6,937 nucleotides of DNA from assembly GCA_003230635.1 (NCBI GenBank), contig QIFF01000369.1, positions 1-6,937 on the forward strand, written 5' to 3'. Both the position numbers and the translations under genes were made by a program. Source of the stretch: a bacterium. GTDB lineage: Bacteria > SZUA-182. The notes beneath the pieces are model-generated. The model worked only from the letters and a program-made list of their open reading frames with translations, searched no databases and was not told where the DNA came from. Below, in pieces: positions 1-5,188 of this stretch (the first letter of the stretch is position 1; each line of letters opens with the position of its first letter).

Positions 1-69
1 CCCTTCCCCAAGCTCGGCCGGCGTTTCTTTGCTTTCCCCCAACTTTCCCCCCACCAATCTCTTCACCAC
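1..69 (-). CDS. possible 5' end of a leftward gene, cut by the window edge
   Basis: Reading leftward from tandem GTG codons at 69-67 and 66-64, a frame stays open for 23 codons to the window edge. The peptide begins VVKRLVGGKLGE and is rich in Lys, Glu and Gly. A purine-rich GGGGGCAGG lies just upstream of the first GTG and could be a ribosome binding site. Nothing in 23 residues identifies a family. If real, this gene is divergent from the DUF116 gene, with about 170 bp between them for promoters. Chance is a serious alternative because the stretch is short and no ATG is present. Confidence 0.3.
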   Translation of the reverse strand, partial: MVKRLVGGKLGESKETPAELGEG

Positions 70-80
70 CTGCCCCCGAT

Positions 81-109
81 TTGAAAGCTGGCCAAAAATA
101 CTGTAAGCT
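81..109 (+). promoter_or_regulatory. weak candidate sigma-70 promoter for the DUF116 gene
   Basis: TTGAAA at 81-86 and TAAGCT at 104-109 are separated by 17 bp. The -35 box is good (5 of 6) but the -10 box is poor (3 of 6). It faces the DUF116 gene and would place the paired-hairpin element in the transcript leader. No better promoter was seen between the left edge and position 144. Confidence 0.25.
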
Positions 110-115
110 TAAGGA

Positions 116-134
116 GCAGTCCTGAAAGGGCTGC
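116..134 (+). other. short hairpin upstream of the paired-hairpin element
   Basis: GCAGTCCT (116-123) pairs with AGGGCTGC (127-134) around a GAA loop, giving 8 bp with one G-T wobble. No T-run follows, so it is not a usual intrinsic terminator. If the candidate promoter at 81-109 is real, this is the first of three hairpins in the DUF116 leader. There is no counterpart in front of the second copy of the element, where the ahbB coding sequence lies instead. Confidence 0.3.
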
Positions 135-143
135 ACTACGTTT

Positions 144-227
144 GATGTTTCGGTCTGTCCTCAGGCCGAAACCAGTAAGGTGTGCGCTGCCCTTAAAGCT
201 TTCGGCTTGAGACAAGCCGAAAGATCG
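144..227 (+). repeat. paired-hairpin leader element, copy A (before DUF116 gene)
   Basis: Two strong hairpins are separated by a 26-nt spacer. Hairpin 1 pairs 147-157 with 162-172 (11 bp, one G-T wobble, loop TCCT). Hairpin 2 pairs 199-209 with 213-223 (11 perfect bp, loop AGA). Both arms share TTTCGG. The spacer holds a weak AAGG/CCTT pairing. A second copy lies inverted at 2802-2887. Its stems are identical, the first loop differs by one base, and the spacer has diverged. The element ends 16 nt before the ATG at 244, and no clear Shine-Dalgarno sequence lies between. It may be a regulatory RNA leader or a REP-like mobile palindrome. The matched placement before hemL favours the former. Confidence 0.8.
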
Positions 228-243
228 CAATCTGGTATTACCT

Positions 244-1020
244 ATGGACAAGCTGGCGGGACGAACCTATTCACTCCCGGAAGACGGGGGGTACTATGCT
301 TATATCGCTGAGCAAGTTGATAGACTGGCCGCAAAAATAGGCGGGCTGAGCTACCTGGACAAGCTTTTGTCTGAATTAGTGGCTAACGATTTACCGTTTA
401 AGGGGAAGTATGAAGAGTTTGAGACGCTTTTTGCCCAAAGTTCATCCCGCATGTCTGCCGCCTATACTCCCAATTTGCCAAGTTTCCTGGTCTCCCTGTC
501 CCCCCAACATGAGGAGCGGGAAATATTGGGGATTTCAGTTAGAGGATATCACCTGCGGATGTTGCACATAGATGTCCTCAACCGCTTAATGAGAAAAGTT
601 TTTCTTAAAGCACAACAGAAAGTGGTAATTCTCCCTCACTGCCTGCGGGATTTCCGCTCTGATGAGTGCCAGTTCCAACCAGGCGATGTAGACTATGTTT
701 GTCTAGGCTGTACAGAGGAATGCCAGATTAACCAAACCAGAATCTTTCTGGAGGGTTATCCCGATTATCACCTTTACGTCTCTCAGAATCAGGATTTTGA
801 AGAGGTCTTTGAGCTGGCCCGCCGGCGCTATAAAGAGATCGGCCTGCTATGAGTAGCCTGTATCCCCGAACTCTACGCAGGAATGACGCTTTCCATGAAG
901 ATGGGATTTCCGGCCCAGGGAATCCCGCTGAACTACAACCGCTGCCAGCGCTGGATGGGAACTGCTTGCTATACCAATTTTAATCTAGAGCAATTGAAGA
1001 AAGTTATTGACCCCACTTAG
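244..1020 (+). CDS. DUF116-family protein with one in-frame TGA codon
   Basis: The function is unknown. DUF116 is a family of cysteine-rich, probably metal- or Fe-S-binding proteins of anaerobes and archaea. From ATG 244 the frame runs 202 codons to TGA (850-852), then 55 more sense codons in the same frame to TAG (1018-1020), for 258 positions in all. The family signature is in the first part: ILPHCLR (Cys133), Cys142, then C153-x2-C156-x3-C160. The expected C-terminal block follows the TGA directly, starting VACIPELYAGM (Cys206), with PAQGIPL, Cys234 in NRCQRW and Cys242. A protein stopping at 202 would lack this block. The TGA may be a recent nonsense mutation (GGA to TGA), a sequence error, or recoding (a Sec203-V-A-C206 motif would look redox-active). 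The first 125 residues are family-unspecific. The start follows the paired-hairpin element with no clear ribosome binding site. Confidence 0.75.
850..852 (+). other. in-frame TGA inside the DUF116 gene
   Basis: The triplet is codon 203 of the frame starting at 244, between IGLL and VACIPEL, and the same frame remains open and family-like for 55 codons. Downstream, GGAA (880-883) can pair with TTCC (891-894) around a 7-nt loop that has G at its second position and starts 31 nt after the TGA. That falls within the spacing described for bacterial SECIS elements, but a 4-bp stem is weak evidence. No other gene in the window contains an internal TGA. Confidence 0.7.
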
Positions 1021-1030
1021 GCAAAAAATA

Positions 1031-1105
1031 TGGTGGAGGACAGGGGATTTGAACCCCCGACCCCTGCCTTGCGAAGGCAGTGCTCTCCCACTGAGCTAGT
1101 CCCCC
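1031..1105 (-). tRNA. tRNA-Ala, anticodon CGC
   Basis: The 75-nt gene folds into a full cloverleaf. The acceptor stem pairs GGGGGAC with GTCCTCC and includes a G3-T70 wobble, the classic alanine identity element. The D arm is GCTC/GAGC. The anticodon stem CTGCC/GGCAG encloses the loop TTCGCAA, with anticodon CGC at 1073-1071, which reads GCG. The T arm GGGGG/CCCCT carries the TTCAAAT loop. CCA is encoded (1033-1031). It lies 32 nt downstream of the PII-like gene on the same strand and may be read through from it. A run of six T on the transcribed strand (1028-1023) right after CCA could help end transcription. The gene converges with the DUF116 gene. Confidence 0.97.
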
Positions 1106-1110
1106 ACCGT

Positions 1111-1137
1111 AATCACGTTCGCTCGCAATGACGAGCA
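1111..1137 (-). repeat. fragment of a CGTCATTGCGAG-type dispersed palindrome
   Basis: On the minus strand the spacer between the PII-like gene and the tRNA contains GCTCG (1136-1132) and CGAGC (1125-1121), pairing around TCATTG. CGTCATTGCGAG-type sequences are common dispersed intergenic repeats in many bacterial genomes. A related piece, GTTATTGCGAGTA, appears on the minus strand near 5173-5161. No T-run follows, so terminator activity is doubtful. Confidence 0.45.
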
Positions 1138-1482
1138 TTAATCCCCGCTCAGCTTCCAGAGCTTGTTTACCGGCAGGGTAAACATCAGCCCGCTCCCCTC
1201 CTCAGCCATATCTGCACAGACACCTTTGATTCCGCGAACCACTTCCGGGATAGTCTCTTCATCTATCAGGCTGAGGATGGTTTTGTTGTAAGGGCGGCTG
1301 CCGGCCATGAGGTCGCGAAAGCCGGCAAAAATGGGGATATCATGGGTTACTACCCGTCCCATGCCCACACTGTCCAGGATGGTCGCCCCGCTGATTCCCA
1401 ACTCGATAAACAAGGAAAGGATGTCGTCCAGGTATTCCTCTTTGTTGAGAATCAAGATCAATAATTGCTTTTGACCGGACAT
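1138..1482 (-). CDS. PII-like small signalling protein
   Basis: The 114-residue protein has the length and beta-alpha-beta/beta-alpha-beta order of PII-superfamily trimers. A hydrophobic strand QLLILILN (about 6-13) is followed by a helix (15-28). Strand GATILDSVGMGRV leads into a long central loop (GMGR...IPIFAGFRDLMAGSRPYNKT, about 40-68). A strand ILSLI, a helix (77-93) and a final strand GLMFTLPV complete the fold. It lacks the classical GlnB uridylylation-site context, so nucleotide sensing is plausible but the nitrogen role is not shown. The start is well supported: AGGGAG lies 7 nt before ATG. It begins 18 nt after the hemL stop, so it is probably co-transcribed with heme genes, which hints at metabolite sensing for that pathway or an unrelated passenger role. 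Confidence 0.75.
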   Translation of the reverse strand: MSGQKQLLILILNKEEYLDDILSLFIELGISGATILDSVGMGRVVTHDIPIFAGFRDLMAGSRPYNKTILSLIDEETIPEVVRGIKGVCADMAEEGSGLMFTLPVNKLWKLSGD

Positions 1483-1500
1483 TAGAGTCTCCCTGTCAAA

Positions 1501-2784
1501 CTAGAGGCGCTGAAAAACCCGCTGAGCGACAGCGATGGTTTTGTCCAAGTCCTCATAGCTGTGGGCGGTGGAAACAAAACTTGTTTCATATTGCGAGGGG
1601 GCAAGATAAATCCCCTGCTCCAACATTTGAGTGAAATATTTGGGGAACAACGTACCGTCAACCGCCTGGGCGCCGGCGTAATCAACCACCGTGTCGGGAG
1701 TGAAAAACAGCCCCAGCAGCGAACCCACCTGGGTAAGATAAAGCGGCAGCTTCGCCCTCTGAGCAGCAGCCTGCAAACCGGCGCTTAAATAGGCCCCCTT
1801 TTCGGCCAGGCTCTCATAAGTACCCGGCTGGGAAAGAATTTTCAAGGTTTCTATACCGGCGGTGACCGCCAGCGGATTGCCGGAAAGGGTGCCGGCCTGA
1901 TATACCGGCCCCAAGGGGGCTACGCACTTCATGATTTCCTCTTTGCCTCCGTAAGCCCCCACCGGCAGCCCGCCGCCGATGGTCTTGCCCAGGCAGGTCA
2001 GGTCAGGGGTTACGCCGTAAAGGGCCTGGGCGCCGCCGTAACCCACCCGAAAGCCGCTGATTACCTCATCAAAAATCAGCAGGGCATCATACTGGGCGGT
2101 AACCCGGCGCAGCCCTTCTAAAAAACCCTCCTGAGGGGGCACCAGACCCATATTACCGGCAATCGGCTCTACAATCAGGGCGGCTATCTGCTTACCCTGG
2201 CGGGCAAAGAGAGCCTGCACCGCCTCCAGGTTATTATAAGGAGCAGTCAGCGTATCCTTAGCCATAGCCGGGGTAACACCCGCACTGGTGGGCACCCCGA
2301 AGGTGGCCGCCCCGGAACCGGCTTTGACCAGCAGGCTGTCCGCATGACCGTGGTAACAACCATCAAACTTAACAATCTTATTCCGGCCGGTAAAACCCCT
2401 GGCCAGGCGCAGGGCGCTCATGGTGGCCTCAGTGCCCGAACTTACCAGGCGCACCATCTGGATTGAGGGAACCGCCTCCACAATCAAGCGCGCCAGCTCG
2501 GTCTCCAACTTAGTGGGAGCGCCGAAGCTGGTGCCCTTAGCCATCACCGCCTGCAGGGCAGCCAGCACCCGGGGATGGGCGTGCCCCAAAATCAAGGGGC
2601 CCCAGGAGCAGACATAATCAATATACTCCCGCCCCTCAACATCGTAAATTTTGGAACCCCGGCCGCGCTCAATGAAGACCGGACTGCCCCCCACCGCCCC
2701 AAAGGCGCGCACCGGGCTGTTGACCCCACCGGGAATAAACTTCCTGGCCCGGGCAAATAACTGTGCTGATTTTGTCGCTTCCAT
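1501..2784 (-). CDS. hemL: glutamate-1-semialdehyde 2,1-aminomutase
   Basis: HemL is a cytosolic PLP enzyme that isomerises glutamate-1-semialdehyde to 5-aminolevulinate, the last step of the C5 route to tetrapyrroles. The 427-residue product has the usual family length. Visible marks are the N-terminal [13 protein letters not shown], the phosphate-binding [23 protein letters not shown], the cofactor-contacting [10 protein letters not shown] (Asp239) and the Schiff-base lysine Lys267 in [25 protein letters not shown] is also conserved. I chose ATG 2784. The frame is open further back to 2889, but those 35 codons translate the paired-hairpin element and resemble no HemL N-terminus. The Shine-Dalgarno sequence is weak: GGAAG lies about 12 nt upstream. 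It sits second in the cluster, after ahbB, and ends 18 nt before the PII-like gene. The product feeds the pathway that supplies siroheme to AhbB. Confidence 0.97.
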   Translation of the reverse strand: MEATKSAQLFARARKFIPGGVNSPVRAFGAVGGSPVFIERGRGSKIYDVEGREYIDYVCSWGPLILGHAHPRVLAALQAVMAKGTSFGAPTKLETELARLIVEAVPSIQMVRLVSSGTEATMSALRLARGFTGRNKIVKFDGCYHGHADSLLVKAGSGAATFGVPTSAGVTPAMAKDTLTAPYNNLEAVQALFARQGKQIAALIVEPIAGNMGLVPPQEGFLEGLRRVTAQYDALLIFDEVISGFRVGYGGAQALYGVTPDLTCLGKTIGGGLPVGAYGGKEEIMKCVAPLGPVYQAGTLSGNPLAVTAGIETLKILSQPGTYESLAEKGAYLSAGLQAAAQRAKLPLYLTQVGSLLGLFFTPDTVVDYAGAQAVDGTLFPKYFTQMLEQGIYLAPSQYETSFVSTAHSYEDLDKTIAVAQRVFQRL

Positions 2785-2801
2785 AAGTTTTCTTTCGCTT
2801 C

Positions 2802-2887
2802 CGATCTTTCGGCTTGTCTCAAGCCGAAAGCTTGAAGGGTAACATGTACCCCTTCCTGGTTTCGGCCTGGGGACAGACCGAAACATC
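2802..2887 (-). repeat. paired-hairpin leader element, copy B (before hemL)
   Basis: This is the inverted second copy of the element at 144-227. Read in the hemL direction, hairpin 1 pairs 2884-2874 with 2869-2859 (loop TCCC) and hairpin 2 pairs 2830-2820 with 2816-2806 (loop AGA). The 28-nt spacer contains an extra AAGGG/CCCTT pairing. It fills nearly the whole ahbB-hemL gap, starting 5 nt after the ahbB stop and ending 17 nt before the hemL ATG. Stem sequences match copy A exactly, while the spacer is only partly alike. No T-run follows, so it does not look like a terminator. It could control hemL translation or mRNA stability independently of ahbB. Confidence 0.8.
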
Positions 2888-2892
2888 AATAT

Positions 2893-3357
2893 CTAGTAAT
2901 AAATCATAGTGCTCTTCTTAAACTCCCGGCTGCTGAAAAGCAGCTTATAACCTTTCAACCCAGTGGCTTCGGCAATGCGGGCCGCCACCGCCTCACACTC
3001 CTGCCGGGTGCGGGCATGAATCATAGTAAACAGATTATAAGGCCAATCCGGGAAGGTAGGCCGCTGGTAGCAATGGCTTACCTCAGGAAAAGAAGCCATA
3101 ATTTTACCAATCCGCTGGGCGTCCTCTTCCGGAACCTGCCAAACCCCCATCCCATTAGCGGTAATCCCCAGGCGCTGATGACGCAGCCGCGCCCCAAAGC
3201 GGCGAATCACCCCTTCCTCTTTAAGCTCTCTGATCTTCGCCAGCAGCCCCTCCTCATTCATACCACAGCGCTGGGCGATTTCCTGGAAAGGACGAGGAGT
3301 CAGCGGCAAATCCTCCTGCAAGACCTTGACTATTTTTTTAAGCTCAGCTTGTTCCAT
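2893..3357 (-). CDS. ahbB: siroheme decarboxylase subunit, AhbB/NirD-like (Lrp/AsnC fold)
   Basis: The AhbA/AhbB pair decarboxylates siroheme to 12,18-didecarboxysiroheme in the siroheme-dependent heme route of sulfate reducers and archaea. The related NirDLGH proteins act in heme d1 synthesis. The 154-residue protein has an AsnC-type winged helix at the N-terminus (about 5-55, ending VIRRFGARL) and a ferredoxin-like half after it. The family hallmark is VSHCYQRP (His95-Cys96-Tyr97-x-Arg99) followed by PDWPYNLFTMIHA. HCY-x-R and WPYNLF favour AhbB over AhbA, but no partner gene is in the window. ATG 3357 is preferred, with GGGAG 10 nt upstream. GTG 3363 and TTG 3366 are in frame but GTG would sit 4 nt and TTG 1 nt from that site. 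It is first in the cluster, directly upstream of hemL. A DNA-binding regulator of AsnC type is unlikely given the HCY-x-R motif. Confidence 0.88.
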   Translation of the reverse strand: MEQAELKKIVKVLQEDLPLTPRPFQEIAQRCGMNEEGLLAKIRELKEEGVIRRFGARLRHQRLGITANGMGVWQVPEEDAQRIGKIMASFPEVSHCYQRPTFPDWPYNLFTMIHARTRQECEAVAARIAEATGLKGYKLLFSSREFKKSTMIYY

Positions 3358-3380
3358 AAACACCAATCTCCCAGGTGCTT

Positions 3381-3409
3381 ATCTTAAAAGGATTTTCTGA
3401 TTTTGTCAA
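3381..3409 (-). promoter_or_regulatory. sigma-70 promoter for ahbB-hemL-PII cluster
   Basis: On the minus strand, TTGACA (3409-3404) and TAAGAT (3386-3381) are separated by exactly 17 bp. The -35 box is perfect and the -10 box matches 4 of 6. The expected start near 3374 leaves a leader of only about 17 nt before the ahbB ATG, with GGGAG inside it. This marks ahbB as the first gene of its transcript and separates it from the upstream barrel gene. Confidence 0.8.
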
Positions 3410-3461
3410 GGAGTCGCCCTGAATCAGCCAGCGGTTTCTTGGGGGGTGAGGGGGGCTACGC

Positions 3462-4538
3462 TTAGAATCTCAAGGATAAGCCTATAAACGGCCCCTGGCG
3501 AGTAACTTCTGCCTCGTCTAACTTGTTTTTGCGCTCTCTCCCATCAACATAATAATTTGTGGTAACTCCATTTTTTACCACTAAATATAAAAACTGATAG
3601 CCCCCCTCAAGCAAGAACCAGGGCCAAGGGCTATAGGTAAGACTGATTTTCCCCTCAAAGCCACCCCCATCTTTAAATAATAGTCCTTCTGCTTCGTGCC
3701 GGAAGCTGGGGTCTTGTCGGTAATCGGTACGATTACCCCATATCCCCTCACCCTTATAAGAAATCCAGGGAACTGCCGCAATTGAAACCCGCATGCTGAA
3801 ATTTGTCGGCTCTGGTGGGTTAGTTTTGTGTCCGGGATGGCGGCCAAAAAATGATTCTGCCCGTAAGCCAATCTTCAGAAAATCCCAGTTAAAATCATAA
3901 GAACTATTGGCATAAAGGGGAATTGCCTCATATCTGCTGAGATCAGTCACCTGTGTCAAGTCCTCACTTAGTGTCCCTATCAGGTATCTCTGCACCCCCT
4001 GCCCCAGGTTCAGATTATCTTCATAGTGCTGGTAACCAATGAACATATCTACAAAAAACTTAGCATCGGATTGGTAGGGAAAAAGGCGCAGATAGGTGTT
4101 GATAGCGTAGAATTTAGTCTTCCCCGTTACGTCGAATTCCCCTACGGAGCTTTCAAACCTATCTGCCACGGGTATATCTGTGACTAAAATTTTTTCCCCA
4201 GTATTCGGATTAGTCCAGTAGGCGTTTACCCAGTGCGTGCGGTCAGTGTCCGTCACATTGCCGTTACTTATATCGCCCAGTCCATAGTTTGCCTCAACAG
4301 ATAGCCAATACAGAGGCTTTACTTCCAGATTAAAGATAGTGATATGGCTGTCTATATCAAATTCCAGTTCCGATTCGGCTTTGCCTACACCGTCAGGAAA
4401 GGACTTTTGCCATGAGGCATCACCAAAACTAAACCATTGCTTGATGCTGAAATCAACCAGCTTTTGTTCCTGTGCCCAGGCGGGCACAACTGACAAGCAC
4501 AAAATAGATACCAATATCAAGCCCTTGAATTTCCTCAT
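3462..4538 (-). CDS. omptin-like outer-membrane beta-barrel protein
   Basis: This is a probable outer-membrane barrel. From ATG 4538 (AGGGA 5 nt upstream) the 358-residue product begins with a signal peptide: MRKFKG, a hydrophobic core, and an AWA-Q cleavage site after residue 22. The TTG at 4556 would add six charged residues and is less likely. Alternating aromatic-rich strands and a final Phe (GLSLRF) are typical of barrel proteins. The order of strands and loops resembles omptins: NGNVTDTDR (Asp97-x-Asp99) sits where omptins have GNMVDQDW with their catalytic Asp pair, GYQHYEDN recalls GYQESRY, and the last two strands agree. The second omptin catalytic pair (Asp-x-His) is not seen; the nearest is Asp276 and His281, five residues apart. 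Protease activity is therefore uncertain and a non-proteolytic barrel is possible. It is transcribed divergently from the XRE gene. Confidence 0.75.
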   Translation of the reverse strand: MRKFKGLILVSILCLSVVPAWAQEQKLVDFSIKQWFSFGDASWQKSFPDGVGKAESELEFDIDSHITIFNLEVKPLYWLSVEANYGLGDISNGNVTDTDRTHWVNAYWTNPNTGEKILVTDIPVADRFESSVGEFDVTGKTKFYAINTYLRLFPYQSDAKFFVDMFIGYQHYEDNLNLGQGVQRYLIGTLSEDLTQVTDLSRYEAIPLYANSSYDFNWDFLKIGLRAESFFGRHPGHKTNPPEPTNFSMRVSIAAVPWISYKGEGIWGNRTDYRQDPSFRHEAEGLLFKDGGGFEGKISLTYSPWPWFLLEGGYQFLYLVVKNGVTTNYYVDGRERKNKLDEAEVTRQGPFIGLSLRF

Positions 4539-4625
4539 ATCTTCCCTTTCAGCCAATTGTTGATATATCCGTCACTCAGGCAAATAAAAAACTGAACATT
4601 AGCCCCCAAACTATTAGTCAGTGCA

Positions 4626-4653
4626 ATTCTACTAAATACGAATTATTTGTCAA
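4626..4653 (-). promoter_or_regulatory. sigma-70 promoter for the barrel gene
   Basis: On the minus strand, TTGACA (4653-4648) and TAGAAT (4631-4626) are separated by 16 bp. The -35 box is perfect and the -10 box matches 5 of 6. Transcription would start near 4619, giving a leader of about 80 nt before the ATG at 4538. The -35 box lies inside the inverted repeat at 4641-4658. Confidence 0.75.
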
Positions 4654-4658
4654 TAATT
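4641..4658. promoter_or_regulatory. candidate operator: perfect 7-bp inverted repeat over the -35 box
   Basis: AATTATT-TGTC-AATAATT is a perfect inverted repeat with a 4-bp centre. It covers the whole -35 box of the barrel-gene promoter, so a bound protein would block RNA polymerase. AATTATTTG also recurs as a direct repeat at 4641-4649 and 4655-4663 (14-bp period). The divergent XRE-type gene is the natural candidate binder. AT-rich sequence makes a chance palindrome more likely than usual. Confidence 0.5.
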
Positions 4659-4708
4659 ATTTGCATATCACAAACTATCTGTTGGTTACGTCTAGAATTG
4701 GTTGGACA

Positions 4709-4732
4709 TATACTTACAAATAGCTTGGGAGG
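4709..4732 (+). promoter_or_regulatory. -10 box and ribosome binding site of the XRE gene
   Basis: TATACT at 4709-4714 matches the -10 consensus at 5 of 6 positions, but no good -35 box lies 16-18 bp upstream (TTACGT at 17 bp), so an activator or weak promoter is possible. GGGAGG at 4727-4732 is a strong Shine-Dalgarno sequence 4 nt before ATG 4737. This decides that start over the upstream in-frame ATG at 4647. Confidence 0.5.
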
Positions 4733-4736
4733 TGTT

Positions 4737-5108
4737 ATGGCAGATATACTCAAAAGATTAGGGGCAAGGATAAGGGAGGAGAGAAAAAAAGCCCAACTTA
4801 CGCAGGAAAGGTTTGCTGAACGAGTGGGTTTAAGCGTTGACTACATTGGATATATTGAAAGGGGGAAACAGGCTCCATATCTCAAAACATTGGAACGCAT
4901 TGCAAATGCCCTTAGTGTTGAGGTTTATGAACTCTTTCTCTTTAGAGAGGACGGAAAGGAAACGGACAAAGAGGAGGCAGCTATTAAGGAACTGGTTCTA
5001 TCCATACGCAACCAAGATCCAGAGGATATAAAGTTTGCCGCTTTTATCTTGAAGCAGGTTTTTGAAAGGATAGAGGAAAAGGGGCTAACCTTTCCCCCCT
5101 CACCCTAG
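4737..5108 (+). CDS. XRE-family helix-turn-helix transcriptional regulator
   Basis: This is a 123-residue Cro/C1-type DNA-binding protein. The HTH domain spans about 3-68: RLGARIREERKKAQLTQERFAERVGLS, recognition helix region SVDYIGYIERGKQAP, then TLERIANALSVEVYELF. A charged linker (70-80) leads to a helical segment (about 80-115) that probably dimerises. There is no ligand or peptidase domain. The start at 4737 is fixed by GGGAGG; the extra 30 residues from ATG 4647 would overlap the divergent promoter and operator and look non-coding. The last residues (FPPSP) and the TAG stop come from a C-rich dispersed repeat (5094-5131), so the native C-terminus may have been replaced. It most likely regulates the divergent barrel gene and perhaps itself. 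The segment is more AT-rich than hemL. Confidence 0.88.
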   Translation: MADILKRLGARIREERKKAQLTQERFAERVGLSVDYIGYIERGKQAPYLKTLERIANALSVEVYELFLFREDGKETDKEEAAIKELVLSIRNQDPEDIKFAAFILKQVFERIEEKGLTFPPSP

Positions 5109-5131
5109 CCCTCTCCCCAGTGGGGAGAGGG
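5094..5131 (+). repeat. C-rich dispersed palindrome, CCCTCACCCTAG type
   Basis: A C-rich lead (5094-5108) precedes a perfect 10-bp stem, CCCTCTCCCC (5109-5118) with GGGGAGAGGG (5122-5131), around an AGT loop. Sequences of the form CCCTCACCCTAxCCCTCTCCCC plus hairpin are familiar intergenic repeats in many genomes. The copy overlaps the 3' end of the XRE gene and provides its TAG stop. Lying between convergent genes, it may also slow transcription from either side, although no T-run follows. Confidence 0.7.
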
Positions 5132-5138
5132 AAATAGC

Positions 5139-5159
5139 GGGCGGGGACAAGCCCCGCCC
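5139..5159. repeat. GC-rich palindrome between convergent genes
   Basis: GGGCGGGG (5139-5146) pairs perfectly with CCCCGCCC (5152-5159) around an ACAAG loop. This GGGCGGGG-ACAAG-CCCCGCCC form recurs as a dispersed intergenic repeat in various bacteria. It stands 7 nt after the previous palindrome and about 30 nt from the end of the leftward flavoprotein gene. A role in bidirectional termination or mRNA 3'-end protection is possible but not shown. Confidence 0.6.
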
Positions 5160-5188
5160 CTACTCGCAATAACATTTCTCCCCACAAG

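Noticed and set aside
63..251. 62-residue leftward open frame over the paired-hairpin element
   Set aside because: It translates the palindromic element on the reverse strand, has no family likeness, and would overlap the leader of the DUF116 gene.
244..1020. Wholesale TGA-to-Gly (Gracilibacteria-like) or TGA-to-Trp code
   Set aside because: All other genes are full length without any internal TGA, and Trp is encoded by TGG throughout, so general reassignment would have left more TGA codons.
144..2887. Paired hairpins as inverted repeats of a composite mobile element or CRISPR repeats
   Set aside because: The interval between copies holds housekeeping genes (hemL, tRNA) and no transposase, no target duplication is visible, and two copies 2.6 kb apart with no array do not make a CRISPR.
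2785..2889. Extended hemL N-terminus of 35 residues
   Set aside because: These codons are the paired-hairpin element itself. HemL homology begins at the ATG at 2784.
3438..3455. G-rich stretch between the barrel gene and ahbB as a G-quadruplex or terminator
   Set aside because: Only two long G runs are present and there is no self-complementary stem. Nothing beyond base composition supports a function.
4647..4736. Longer XRE start at ATG 4647
   Set aside because: It has no ribosome binding site, and its codons overlap the promoter and operator. The ATG at 4737 has GGGAGG at good spacing and begins the HTH domain.
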